DNA of 10,958 bases. Source: Oxalobacteraceae bacterium. Lineage in GTDB: Bacteria; Pseudomonadota; Gammaproteobacteria; Burkholderiales; Burkholderiaceae_D. Under the pieces are notes generated by a model, which saw nothing but the letters and a program-made list of their open reading frames with translations, made no database searches and was not told the DNA's origin. Within the stretch, counting starts at the first letter, position 1. Each line of letters opens with the position of its first letter. Below are positions 1 through 6,096 of this stretch, one piece after another. The stretch is taken from positions 1 through 10,958 of the forward strand of contig CANKWG010000059.1 in NCBI GenBank assembly GCA_947487325.1, given 5' to 3'. A program made the translations under genes and the position numbers.

Positions 1-528
1 CGTCGCGATGCAGACCAGACCCGAGGGCGTCTGCCGCAATTGATCTGCACTGGCCAGCCGGCGGTTGATTTGTGCGGCAACCGCTTTGTCTAGGGCAGCG
101 TCATCCATCGTGAAACCCGGCCGAGCGGCAATGCACAGATGGGCTTCGTTGAACAGGGCGGTCCACTCATGCCAAGTATGCAAATTGATCAGCTGGTCTG
201 CGCCCATTATCAGCGCAAGCGACACATCGCGGCCCAGCTCGCTACGTAAAGAGCGCAAGGTGTCGATCATGTAGCTGGGACCCTCGCGACGGATTTCCTG
301 TTCATCGATACAAATCGGTGTAGGCCAGCCATCGAAGGCCGCGTGCAGCATCGCAATGCGATGCACAGCCGGTGTGACCATGTCCGGCTTTTGCCAAGGT
401 CGACCACTGGGTATCAGTCGCAGTTCATCAGGATGCAGCAGTGTGCAAAAGTAGCGTGCCAGTCCGACATGACCCGAATGCACCGGATCGAAGCTACCAC
501 CCAGCAGCAGCACGCTGTGCACACTCAT
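1..528 (-). CDS. nadD: Nicotinate-nucleotide adenylyltransferase (NadD), 3' end beyond window
   Basis: NadD transfers AMP from ATP to nicotinate mononucleotide, giving deamido-NAD in the cytoplasmic NAD synthesis pathway. The 176 visible codons run open to the left edge; the family is usually a little over 200 residues, so a short C-terminal part is missing. The nucleotidyltransferase signature GGSFDPVHSGH is at residues 10-20, where the HxGH-type histidines bind the ATP phosphates. SYMIDTL at 85-91 and MGADQLINLHTW at 108-119 match the conserved NadD blocks that shape the nucleotide site. The ATG at 528 overlaps the TGA of hemF as ATGA, and I see no strong Shine-Dalgarno before it, so translation is probably coupled to hemF. 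In related genomes rsfS and rlmH often follow, which cannot be checked here. Confidence 0.95.
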   Translation of the reverse strand, partial: MSVHSVLLLGGSFDPVHSGHVGLARYFCTLLHPDELRLIPSGRPWQKPDMVTPAVHRIAMLHAAFDGWPTPICIDEQEIRREGPSYMIDTLRSLRSELGRDVSLALIMGADQLINLHTWHEWTALFNEAHLCIAARPGFTMDDAALDKAVAAQINRRLASADQLRQTPSGLVCIAT

Positions 529-1436
529 GCAGACAGCCAGTCACGATGCGGCAGAAAATCCGTATAGAGTTTCGCTTCGGGCGAGCCGTCCTCAGGCCGC
601 CAGTCGTAACGCCATTTGACGATAGGTGGCATCGACATCAGGATAGATTCAGTGCGTCCACCCGACTGCAGACCAAACAAGGTACCGCGGTCAAAGACCA
701 GATTGAACTCCACATAACGGCCACGACGATAAGCCTGGAAATCACGCTCGCGCTCGCCATACGCAATATCTTTGCGGCGCTTCAGAATCGGCAGGTAGGC
801 ATCAATAAAATGATCGCCAACGCTTTGTGTCATGGCAAAGCTCTGCTCAAAGCCTGCTGTATTGAAATCATCAAAAAACACACCGCCAACACCACGCGCT
901 TCCTTGCGGTGCTTCAGATAGAAGTATTCATCGCACCATTGCTTGAAGCGCGGATGCAACTCTGAACCGAATGGGTTAAGCGCGTTGCGGCAGGTTTGGT
1001 GAAAATGTTGCGCGTCTTCTTCGAAGCCATAGTAGGGCGTCAGATCCATGCCGCCACCGAACCACCAGACACGCTGATCGCCTTCGCCTGTCGTGGTGAA
1101 GAAGCGCACGTTCATGTGCACGGTCGGTGCGTAAGGATTACGCGGATGAAAAACCAGCGACACGCCCATCGCTTCCCAAGGATGACCGGCCACTTCAGGA
1201 CGATTGGCTGCAGCGGAGGGCGGCAGGCTCATACCTTTGACATGCGAAAAACCCACGCCACCACGCTCAAGTACATTGCCTTCTTCAATCAAACGCGAAA
1301 TACCGCCACCACCCTCGGGTCGTTCCCAGCTGTCGCGTATGAACTGCTTGCCATCGACCGCCTCAGCAGCAGACACGATACGCTCTTGCAGCGACAAAAG
1401 CCAAGTCCTGACGGCATTCGGGTCGGGCGTGTTCAT
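525..1436 (-). CDS. hemF: Oxygen-dependent coproporphyrinogen III oxidase (HemF)
   Basis: HemF oxidatively decarboxylates two propionates of coproporphyrinogen III to vinyl groups, giving protoporphyrinogen IX, with O2 as the electron acceptor. At 303 residues it has the usual bacterial length and looks complete. The family signature FHPRNPYAPTVHMNVRFF is at 96-113, followed by WWFGGGMDLTPYY at 124-136, QWCDEYFYLKHR at 166-177 and GVGGVFFDDF at 182-191. Aligned to the E. coli enzyme with an offset of one, the metal or proton-donor histidines are H97, H107, H146 and H176, and the substrate-contacting residues are S93 and N109-R111; all are present. The gene follows purD by 27 bp with its own strong ribosome binding site, and overlaps nadD by four bases. 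Dependence on O2 implies an organism able to live aerobically. Confidence 0.97.
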   Translation of the reverse strand: MNTPDPNAVRTWLLSLQERIVSAAEAVDGKQFIRDSWERPEGGGGISRLIEEGNVLERGGVGFSHVKGMSLPPSAAANRPEVAGHPWEAMGVSLVFHPRNPYAPTVHMNVRFFTTTGEGDQRVWWFGGGMDLTPYYGFEEDAQHFHQTCRNALNPFGSELHPRFKQWCDEYFYLKHRKEARGVGGVFFDDFNTAGFEQSFAMTQSVGDHFIDAYLPILKRRKDIAYGERERDFQAYRRGRYVEFNLVFDRGTLFGLQSGGRTESILMSMPPIVKWRYDWRPEDGSPEAKLYTDFLPHRDWLSA

Positions 1437-1439
1437 GGA

Positions 1440-1450
1440 TTTTCCTTTTT
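1440..1450 (-). promoter_or_regulatory. Shine-Dalgarno site of hemF
   Basis: On the minus strand an A-rich tract with AAGGAAAA lies about seven bases before the hemF ATG at 1436. It is the best ribosome binding site in the operon and supports this start. It suggests hemF is initiated independently rather than only by reinitiation after purD. Confidence 0.7.
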
Positions 1451-1463
1451 TTGCTAATGATAT

Positions 1464-2738
1464 TCAGGCAGGTCGTTTCAGCGCACGCCAGCCTATATCG
1501 CGACGAAACTGCATACCGTCAAACTGAATCTGATCCAAGGCTTCATACGCATGTTTCTGAGCGACTCGAACGCTGTCACCTAGACCCACCACACACAACA
1601 CGCGTCCTCCCTGCGTTGTGAGCGCTTTGTTGTCCAGTGATGTACCGGCATGAAACGTCATGCTGTGTTCGGTTTCTTCTGGGATGCCGGTGATCACATC
1701 ATTTTTGCGCGGCGCATCTGGGTAACCGCTTGCGGCCATCACCACGCCGAGCGCGGTGCGTCTATCCCAGTCGAGCTCTATTTCATCGAGCGTACCGGCT
1801 ACGGCATGTTCCATGACTGAGACCAGATCGGTTTTCAGGCGCGCCATGATGGGCTGCGTCTCCGGGTCGCCCATGCGGCAATTGAACTCTAGTGTTTTGG
1901 GATTGCCCTCGGCATCAATCATCAGGCCGGCATACAGAAAGCCCGTATACGGAATGCCATCTTTGGCCATGCCTTGCACGGTCGGTTGAATGATCTCGCG
2001 CATCACGCGCGCATGCAGTTGCGGTGTGACGATAGGTGCAGGCGAATAGGCACCCATGCCACCCGTATTTGGACCAAGATCCTGGTCCAGCAAACGCTTG
2101 TGGTCTTGACTGGTTGCCAGCGGGAGCATGTTTTTGCCGTCAACCATGACGATGAAGCTGGCTTCTTCACCCTCAAGAAATTCTTCGATCACCACGCGCG
2201 CGCCGGCATCACCAAAGCGATTGTCCGACAACATCATGTCGATGGCGCTGTGAGCTTCTTCCAGTGTCATCGCGACCACCACGCCCTTGCCAGCAGCGAG
2301 GCCGTCGGCCTTGATCACGATTGGGGCGCCTTGCTCATCAATGTAGCGATGCGCTGCATCCGCATCCGAAAAAGTCTGATACCTCGCTGTCGGTATGCCG
2401 TGGCGTTCCATGAAAGCCTTGGCAAAGTCCTTCGAGCTTTCCAGCTGCGCTGCCTTGCGGGTAGGACCGAAAATCTTCATGCCACGCTCGCGGAAGATAT
2501 CCACGATGCCCGCGGCCAGCGGTGCTTCCGGGCCGACGACAGTCAGCGTAACCTGCTCTTGCTGCGCAAAATCTGCCAACGCAACAGGATCGGTGATGGC
2601 GACATTCTTCATACGCGCATCAAGCGCGGTGCCGCCATTGCCAGGTGCGACCAGCCCCATCTGTATGCGTTTGGATTGCGCCAGCTTCCAGGCCAGTGCG
2701 TGTTCGCGGCCACCAGAACCTACAACAAGAATTTTCAT
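1464..2738 (-). CDS. purD: Phosphoribosylamine-glycine ligase (GAR synthetase, PurD)
   Basis: PurD joins glycine to 5-phosphoribosylamine using ATP, the second step of de novo purine synthesis. The 424 residues match the usual length. The N-terminal domain opens with KILVVGSGGREHALAWKL (2-19) and has GPEAPLAAGI at 69-78. The ATP-grasp core follows: FGPTRKAAQLESSKDFAK (90-107), the glycine-rich loop IKADGLAAGKGVVVA (142-156), EEFLEGEEASF (185-195), GGMGAYSPAP (226-235) and the metal-binding segment LEFNCRMGDPETQP (283-296). The C-terminal preATP-like domain covers about 325-420. The methionine in NCRMGDPE, where many homologues have phenylalanine, is a conservative family variant. Only a weak Shine-Dalgarno (TGAAGC) precedes the ATG. 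The gene sits 113 bp after yebC and 27 bp before hemF in the same direction. Confidence 0.97.
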   Translation of the reverse strand: MKILVVGSGGREHALAWKLAQSKRIQMGLVAPGNGGTALDARMKNVAITDPVALADFAQQEQVTLTVVGPEAPLAAGIVDIFRERGMKIFGPTRKAAQLESSKDFAKAFMERHGIPTARYQTFSDADAAHRYIDEQGAPIVIKADGLAAGKGVVVAMTLEEAHSAIDMMLSDNRFGDAGARVVIEEFLEGEEASFIVMVDGKNMLPLATSQDHKRLLDQDLGPNTGGMGAYSPAPIVTPQLHARVMREIIQPTVQGMAKDGIPYTGFLYAGLMIDAEGNPKTLEFNCRMGDPETQPIMARLKTDLVSVMEHAVAGTLDEIELDWDRRTALGVVMAASGYPDAPRKNDVITGIPEETEHSMTFHAGTSLDNKALTTQGGRVLCVVGLGDSVRVAQKHAYEALDQIQFDGMQFRRDIGWRALKRPA

Positions 2739-2808
2739 GAAAGCTTCAGGTCAGGTTATCGTTTCGGAATTGCCTTTGCAGGCTCGTCAGAATCAAAATA
2801 CTCAAGCA

Positions 2809-2838
2809 GCAAGCCGCGCAATGATCGCGCCGCCTTGC
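2809..2838 (-). other. Possible intercistronic hairpin between yebC and purD
   Basis: The minus strand can pair GCAAG with CTTGC and, inside that, CGCG with CGCG around a seven-base loop, leaving an uneven internal bulge. It begins 14 bases after the yebC stop. No T-run follows, so it is not a standard intrinsic terminator. It could be an mRNA-stabilising or processing hairpin, or chance in GC-rich DNA. Confidence 0.3.
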
Positions 2839-2851
2839 CCACAAGTGTTGC

Positions 2852-3577
2852 TTAGTCTTCTATTACAGCATTGGTATAAACCTCTTGGACATCATCGAGG
2901 TTTTCCAGCGCATCCAGCAGCTTCTGCATTTTCACCGCATCATCACCGGTGAATTCCGTATTCGTCGATGGCTTCATGGTGACTTCAGCCACTTCAGGTT
3001 TGAAGCCAGCTTTCTCTAAAGTTTCGCGCAAATTTGAAAAAATTTGCGGGTCGCAGAGAACTTCAAAGCCACCTTCATCATCAGCAATCACATCATCCGC
3101 GCCTGCCTCGAGTGCGGCTTCCATGAGTGCATCTTCATTTGTGCCGGGCGCAAACAGTAGCTGGCCGCAATGATTAAACAGAAAAGCCACCGAACCCTCG
3201 GTGCCCATGTTGCCGCCGTATTTCGAAAAGGCATGCCGCACTTCGGCCACCGTACGCACGCGGTTGTCTGTCATGCAGTCAACGATGATGGCAGCGCCGT
3301 TCAGGCCGTAGCCTTCGTAGCGGATCTCTTCATAGTTCACGCCTTCCAGGCCACCAGTGCCGCGCTGGATGGCTCGGGTCACGTTGTCCTTGGGCATATT
3401 GGCGTCGGCCGCCTTGTCGATGGCCAGACGCAGACGAGGATTGCTCGCAATGTCACCGCCGCCCATGCGGGCAGCGACGGTTATTTCCTTGATCAGCCGG
3501 GTCCAGATCTTGCCGCGCTTTGCATCAGTCGCGGCCTTTTTGTGCTTGATATTGGCCCATTTGCTATGTCCTGCCAT
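2852..3577 (-). CDS. yebC: YebC/TACO1-family protein (probable translation factor or transcriptional regulator)
   Basis: The 241 residues fit the YebC/PmpR/TACO1 family exactly. MAGHSKWANIKHKKAATDAK (1-20) is the family's N-terminal hallmark and RGKIWTRLIKEI continues it. The blocks GGGDIASNPRLR (39-50), MPKDNVTRAIQRGTGG (61-76), IRYEGYG (85-91) and the stretch from DNRVRTVAEVRHAFSKYGGN into GTEGSVAFLF (104-134) follow. Members were long annotated as DNA-binding regulators; later work on the mitochondrial homologue TACO1 and bacterial YebC points to a ribosome-associated role in translating difficult proline-containing stretches. Which role applies here cannot be told from sequence. The start is supported by GGAAAG a few bases upstream. 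It is the first gene of the apparent yebC-purD-hemF-nadD operon. Confidence 0.96.
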   Translation of the reverse strand: MAGHSKWANIKHKKAATDAKRGKIWTRLIKEITVAARMGGGDIASNPRLRLAIDKAADANMPKDNVTRAIQRGTGGLEGVNYEEIRYEGYGLNGAAIIVDCMTDNRVRTVAEVRHAFSKYGGNMGTEGSVAFLFNHCGQLLFAPGTNEDALMEAALEAGADDVIADDEGGFEVLCDPQIFSNLRETLEKAGFKPEVAEVTMKPSTNTEFTGDDAVKMQKLLDALENLDDVQEVYTNAVIED

Positions 3578-3685
3578 GTGCTTTCTTTCCGGATTTCGTT
3601 ACTTGCCTTGCAATTCGTGCAGTACGCCGGGAGGCGTTTGCGTAGACAGTATTTTCGCCTGTACTGGCGGATGAATAGGGGGCAG

Positions 3686-3694
3686 ATCTTAACA
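3686..3694 (-). promoter_or_regulatory. Candidate extended -10 promoter for yebC operon
   Basis: Read on the minus strand, TGTTAAGAT fits an extended -10 element (TGn followed by TAAGAT), about 110 bases before the yebC ATG. I see no good -35 at the expected distance, which is tolerable for extended -10 promoters. It is the best candidate in the spacer, but unproven. Confidence 0.4.
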
Positions 3695-3705
3695 TACCGG
3701 CCCCT

Positions 3706-3735
3706 GCGAAAACCCGCCGCAAATGGCGGCTTCGC
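3706..3735. other. GC-rich inverted repeat in yebC/transporter divergent spacer
   Basis: GCCGC (3716-3720) and GCGGC (3726-3730) form a perfect stem around AAATG. The flanking GCGAA (3706-3710) and TTCGC (3731-3735) also pair, if AACCC is bulged out. It lies just upstream of the proposed yebC -10 and between divergently transcribed genes, so it could be an operator or a hairpin, or chance. Confidence 0.3.
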
Positions 3736-3814
3736 CAATGCCAAAGGCCGTATGACGGTGCCCCCAGTAGAATCCTTGCATACCCTTCCTTACCTCTAGC
3801 CGCCCGCATATTTC

Positions 3815-4738
3815 ATGCCTTCCAGCACCCTTACGCTCGACCAACAGCATGCGAACCGTCGGTGGTTTCTTGTTGGATTGGCAATGGCGCTAATCGGGGC
3901 AGTCCTATTTTCAGGCAAAGCCATTGTGGTCAAGCTACTCTATCGTCATCAGGTGGATGCCATGACGGTGCTAGCTTTCAGAATGCTGTTCTCGCTGCCT
4001 GCCTTTGGCATCATCGCGCTGGTACAGATGAAGCGTCAGCCCCCGTTGGCAATGGCGGACCGCTGGCGCATGGTTCAACTGGGCTTTCTGGGCTACTACC
4101 TGTCGAGTTATCTGGATTTCATTGGGCTGGCCTATATTTCCGCGGGACTGGAGCGGCTGATCCTCTTTCTCACGCCATCGTTCGTGTTGCTGATGTCGGT
4201 GTTCTTGTTAAAAAAGCGGGTCAGCTCCCTCGAGTGGCTGGCGCTGGCCATCTGCTATGGCGGTACGATGCTGGTCTTCATTCACGATGTCCGTCTGGGT
4301 GGGGCGAATGTGCTGGTGGGCGGGGCTTTCGTGCTTGGCAGCGCGCTGAGTTATGCGATGTACTTGCTGTTTTCGGGCGAGCTGGTGCAGCGGGTTGGCA
4401 CCTTGAGGCTGGTGTCTTATGTGATGTGCGTGTCGGCGCTAGCGTCCATTGCGCAGTTTTTGCTGCTGCGATCACCGGCCTTGCTGCTGCAGTCGGCAGA
4501 GGTGTATGGGCTTTCCCTGATCAATGCCGTATTTTGCACCGTGTTGCCCGTATTTCTCACCATGATGGCCATCGCCCGCGTGGGTGCGCCGGTGGCATCG
4601 CTCGCGGGCATGGCCGGGCCGGTGTCGACTTTGTTTTTGGCTGCGTGGCTGTTACAGGAACCCATAGCTGGGATACAGCTGGTCGGTACGGCGCTGGTAT
4701 TGGCGGGGATTTATTTGTTGTCCAGAAAGAAGAAATAA
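3815..4738 (+). CDS. EamA/DMT-superfamily membrane transporter
   Basis: The 307-residue protein is strongly hydrophobic throughout, with about ten membrane segments in two EamA repeats. The first segment is near residues 17-34 (FLVGLAMALIGAVLFSGKA) and the last near 286-303 (LVGTALVLAGIYLL), ending in a positive RKKK tail. Hallmarks include LFSGKAIVVKLLYR near the start, SAGLERLILFLTPSFV and a repeat-end WLLQEPI segment. The drug/metabolite transporter superfamily exports metabolites such as amino acids; the substrate cannot be predicted from this sequence. The ATG at 3815 is the first in frame and precedes the first membrane segment suitably, but has no clear Shine-Dalgarno. A TAGAAT at 3768-3773 could be its -10 element without a good -35. 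It is divergent from yebC and 131 bp ahead of the quinone oxidoreductase gene, with no strong terminator between. Confidence 0.9.
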   Translation: MPSSTLTLDQQHANRRWFLVGLAMALIGAVLFSGKAIVVKLLYRHQVDAMTVLAFRMLFSLPAFGIIALVQMKRQPPLAMADRWRMVQLGFLGYYLSSYLDFIGLAYISAGLERLILFLTPSFVLLMSVFLLKKRVSSLEWLALAICYGGTMLVFIHDVRLGGANVLVGGAFVLGSALSYAMYLLFSGELVQRVGTLRLVSYVMCVSALASIAQFLLLRSPALLLQSAEVYGLSLINAVFCTVLPVFLTMMAIARVGAPVASLAGMAGPVSTLFLAAWLLQEPIAGIQLVGTALVLAGIYLLSRKKK

Positions 4739-4796
4739 AACCTTGGACCCTATGACGCCAGCGTCGTTAGGTCTGCTTGCCAGTGAGCTTGGCGCC

Positions 4797-4829
4797 GCGG
4801 TCTGAACTACCGCAGTTTGAAGTTATCAT
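4797..4829 (+). promoter_or_regulatory. Possible operator and -10 upstream of quinone oxidoreductase gene
   Basis: GCGGT (4797-4801) and ACCGC (4809-4813) are a perfect inverted repeat with a seven-base spacer. It is followed by TATCAT at 4824-4829, which could serve as a -10 element roughly 45 bases before the ATG. The repeat would then cover the -35 area, a position typical of repressor or activator sites. No T-run follows, so it is not a terminator for the preceding gene. Confidence 0.25.
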
Positions 4830-4869
4830 TCGTGTTTTATCGTTTAATCATTTTTTGGCAGGTACAGTC

Positions 4870-5844
4870 ATGACAAAAGCAATACGGTGTTTCAGCAACG
4901 GTGGTGCCGAGGTGATGTCCTATGTCGACGTTGAGGTCGGCGAACCGGGCCCCGGCGAAGTCAGAGTCCGTCATCACGCGATTGGTCTCAATTACATCGA
5001 CGTCTATTTCCGTACGGGCCTCTACCCGCAGCCTTTGCCCGCCGGGCTGGGCATGGAAGGTGCGGGTGTAATTGAAGCCGTTGGCGCAAACGTCACGCAC
5101 GTAAAAGAGGGCGATCGTGTGGCCTATGCGACGCGTCCCCCAGGTGCTTACGCAGAGGCGCGTGTGATGCCGGCTGAAGCACTGGTCAAGCTCCCCGATT
5201 CTGTCAGCTTCGAAACAGCTGCTGCGATGATGCTGCAGGGATTGACAGTGCAGTATCTGTTTCACCGCACTTTCCCGCTCAAAGGCGGTGAGACGATTCT
5301 GTTCCACGCCGCAGCGGGTGGTGTGGGCCTGATCGCCTGTCAGTGGGCGCGTGCGCTGGGTGTGACGATGATCGGCACGGTCGGCTCGGATGAAAAAGGC
5401 GCGCTTGCCAAGGCACATGGCTGCACGCACATCATCAACTACAACAAGGAAAACTTCGTTGAGCGCGTCAAAGAAATCACCGAAGGTAAGGGTGTGCCCG
5501 TGGTGTATGACTCGATCGGCAAAGACACTTTCATTGGTTCGCTGGATTGCCTATCGCCACTGGGAACGATGGTGAGTTATGGCTCTGCTTCCGGTCCCGT
5601 GCCGCCGTTTTCGCTCAATGAGCTCGCCTCGCGCGGATCGCTGTTCATCACACGCCCGACGCTTTTTGCGTATGCAGCCAAGCGCAGCGATCTCGAAGCC
5701 ATGGCTGCCGACTTGTTCCGCATGGTCGAAAGCGGCAAAGTAAAAATTGAGATCAATCAGCGTTATGCACTGAGCGACGTACAACAGGCGCATCGTGATC
5801 TCGAAGACCGCAAGACCACAGGTTCAACCATCTTGCTGCCCTGA
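4870..5844 (+). CDS. qor: NADPH:quinone oxidoreductase, zeta-crystallin type (MDR family)
   Basis: This is a 324-residue medium-chain dehydrogenase/reductase of the quinone oxidoreductase branch, which uses NADPH to reduce quinones in the cytoplasm. The N-terminal GroES-like domain includes IGLNYIDVYFRTGLYP (38-53), LGMEGAGVIEAVG (60-72) and KEGDRVAY (79-86). The Rossmann fold has the glycine-rich loop HAAAGGVGL at 146-154, then the GTVGSDEKGALAKAHG segment (169-184) and VYDSIGKDT (212-220). The structural zinc cysteines of alcohol dehydrogenases are absent, as expected for this branch. The reading frame is open 31 codons further upstream to an ATG at 4777. I chose the ATG at 4870 because MTKAIR aligns with the usual family N-terminus and GGCAGG lies seven bases before it. 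The small downstream gene follows after nine bases. Confidence 0.93.
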   Translation: MTKAIRCFSNGGAEVMSYVDVEVGEPGPGEVRVRHHAIGLNYIDVYFRTGLYPQPLPAGLGMEGAGVIEAVGANVTHVKEGDRVAYATRPPGAYAEARVMPAEALVKLPDSVSFETAAAMMLQGLTVQYLFHRTFPLKGGETILFHAAAGGVGLIACQWARALGVTMIGTVGSDEKGALAKAHGCTHIINYNKENFVERVKEITEGKGVPVVYDSIGKDTFIGSLDCLSPLGTMVSYGSASGPVPPFSLNELASRGSLFITRPTLFAYAAKRSDLEAMAADLFRMVESGKVKIEINQRYALSDVQQAHRDLEDRKTTGSTILLP

Positions 5845-5853
5845 GATAGTTCA

Positions 5854-6015
5854 ATGCGAGAAGAGAACGAGCAGGACAACCCGATGCAGCATCCCGACGA
5901 GCAACCGTCGGGTGCTGATCATGGTCCGCATTTCGGCAGACTCCTGATCGTCCTTGCAGTGGCCGTGATGTTACTGGGACTGATTACCTGGGCCTCGGTG
6001 GCCTACGTAACATGA
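5854..6015 (+). CDS. Small single-helix membrane protein, unknown function (53 aa)
   Basis: An ATG nine bases after the quinone oxidoreductase stop opens a 53-codon frame ending in TGA. Residues 1-26 are polar, acidic and histidine-containing (MREENEQDNPMQHPDEQPSG at the start). Residues 30-50 form one hydrophobic helix (LLIVLAVAVMLLGLITWASV), with almost nothing after it. An arginine at 29 just before the helix suggests the N-terminus is cytoplasmic. I do not recognise a family. The tight spacing, shared strand and clean soluble-then-membrane layout favour a real gene translated with qor. The Shine-Dalgarno is poor (GAGATAG), so coupling would be needed. Its length alone could arise by chance, so conservation is the test. 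Confidence 0.6.
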   Translation: MREENEQDNPMQHPDEQPSGADHGPHFGRLLIVLAVAVMLLGLITWASVAYVT

Positions 6016-6074
6016 ATTTAACGTGAATGAAACGTACTGCGACGTGAATGTGATGTGAATACGAGATGAATGTG
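6010..6074. repeat. Degenerate direct repeat with 11-bp step (six units)
   Basis: TGAAT occurs at 6013, 6024, 6045, 6056 and 6067, that is, at steps of 11, 21, 11 and 11 bases. Unit boundaries near 6010, 6021, 6032, 6042, 6053 and 6064 give a consensus close to ACGTGAATGTG; the third unit is degenerate (ACGTACTGCG) and one base short. A weaker seventh copy (ACTTGAGCGCA) may follow at 6075. The array starts inside the last codons of the 53-residue gene and fills most of the spacer before the stop of the convergent lipoprotein gene. An 11-base period cannot preserve a reading frame. It could be a decayed tandem duplication or a helically phased binding array. Confidence 0.6.
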
Positions 6075-6096
6075 ACTTGAGCGCAGGCTCGGCCTG

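Noticed and set aside
1974..2855. A 293-codon frame antisense to purD
   Set aside because: No recognisable motif, rich in Arg, His and Cys, and fully opposite a complete PurD. Typical antisense shadow.
3862..4755. A long plus-strand reading frame (297 codons) overlapping the whole transporter gene
   Set aside because: Its product is a low-sense mix rich in Gly, Ala, Arg, Cys and His without domains, while the overlapping frame encodes a clear ten-helix EamA protein. It is a shadow in GC-skewed codons.
4754..4765. GACG-CCAG-CGTC hairpin after the transporter gene as a terminator
   Set aside because: Four-pair stem and no T-run; chance level.
4777..4869. A 31-residue N-terminal extension of the quinone oxidoreductase
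   Set aside because: The extension matches nothing in the family, covers the likely promoter region, and the ATG at 4870 has a better-spaced ribosome site and a family-like N-terminus.
6084..6096. CAGGC/GCCTG hairpin just after the lipoprotein stop as a terminator
   Set aside because: The stem has only five pairs and no T-run follows on either strand, so termination is not supported.
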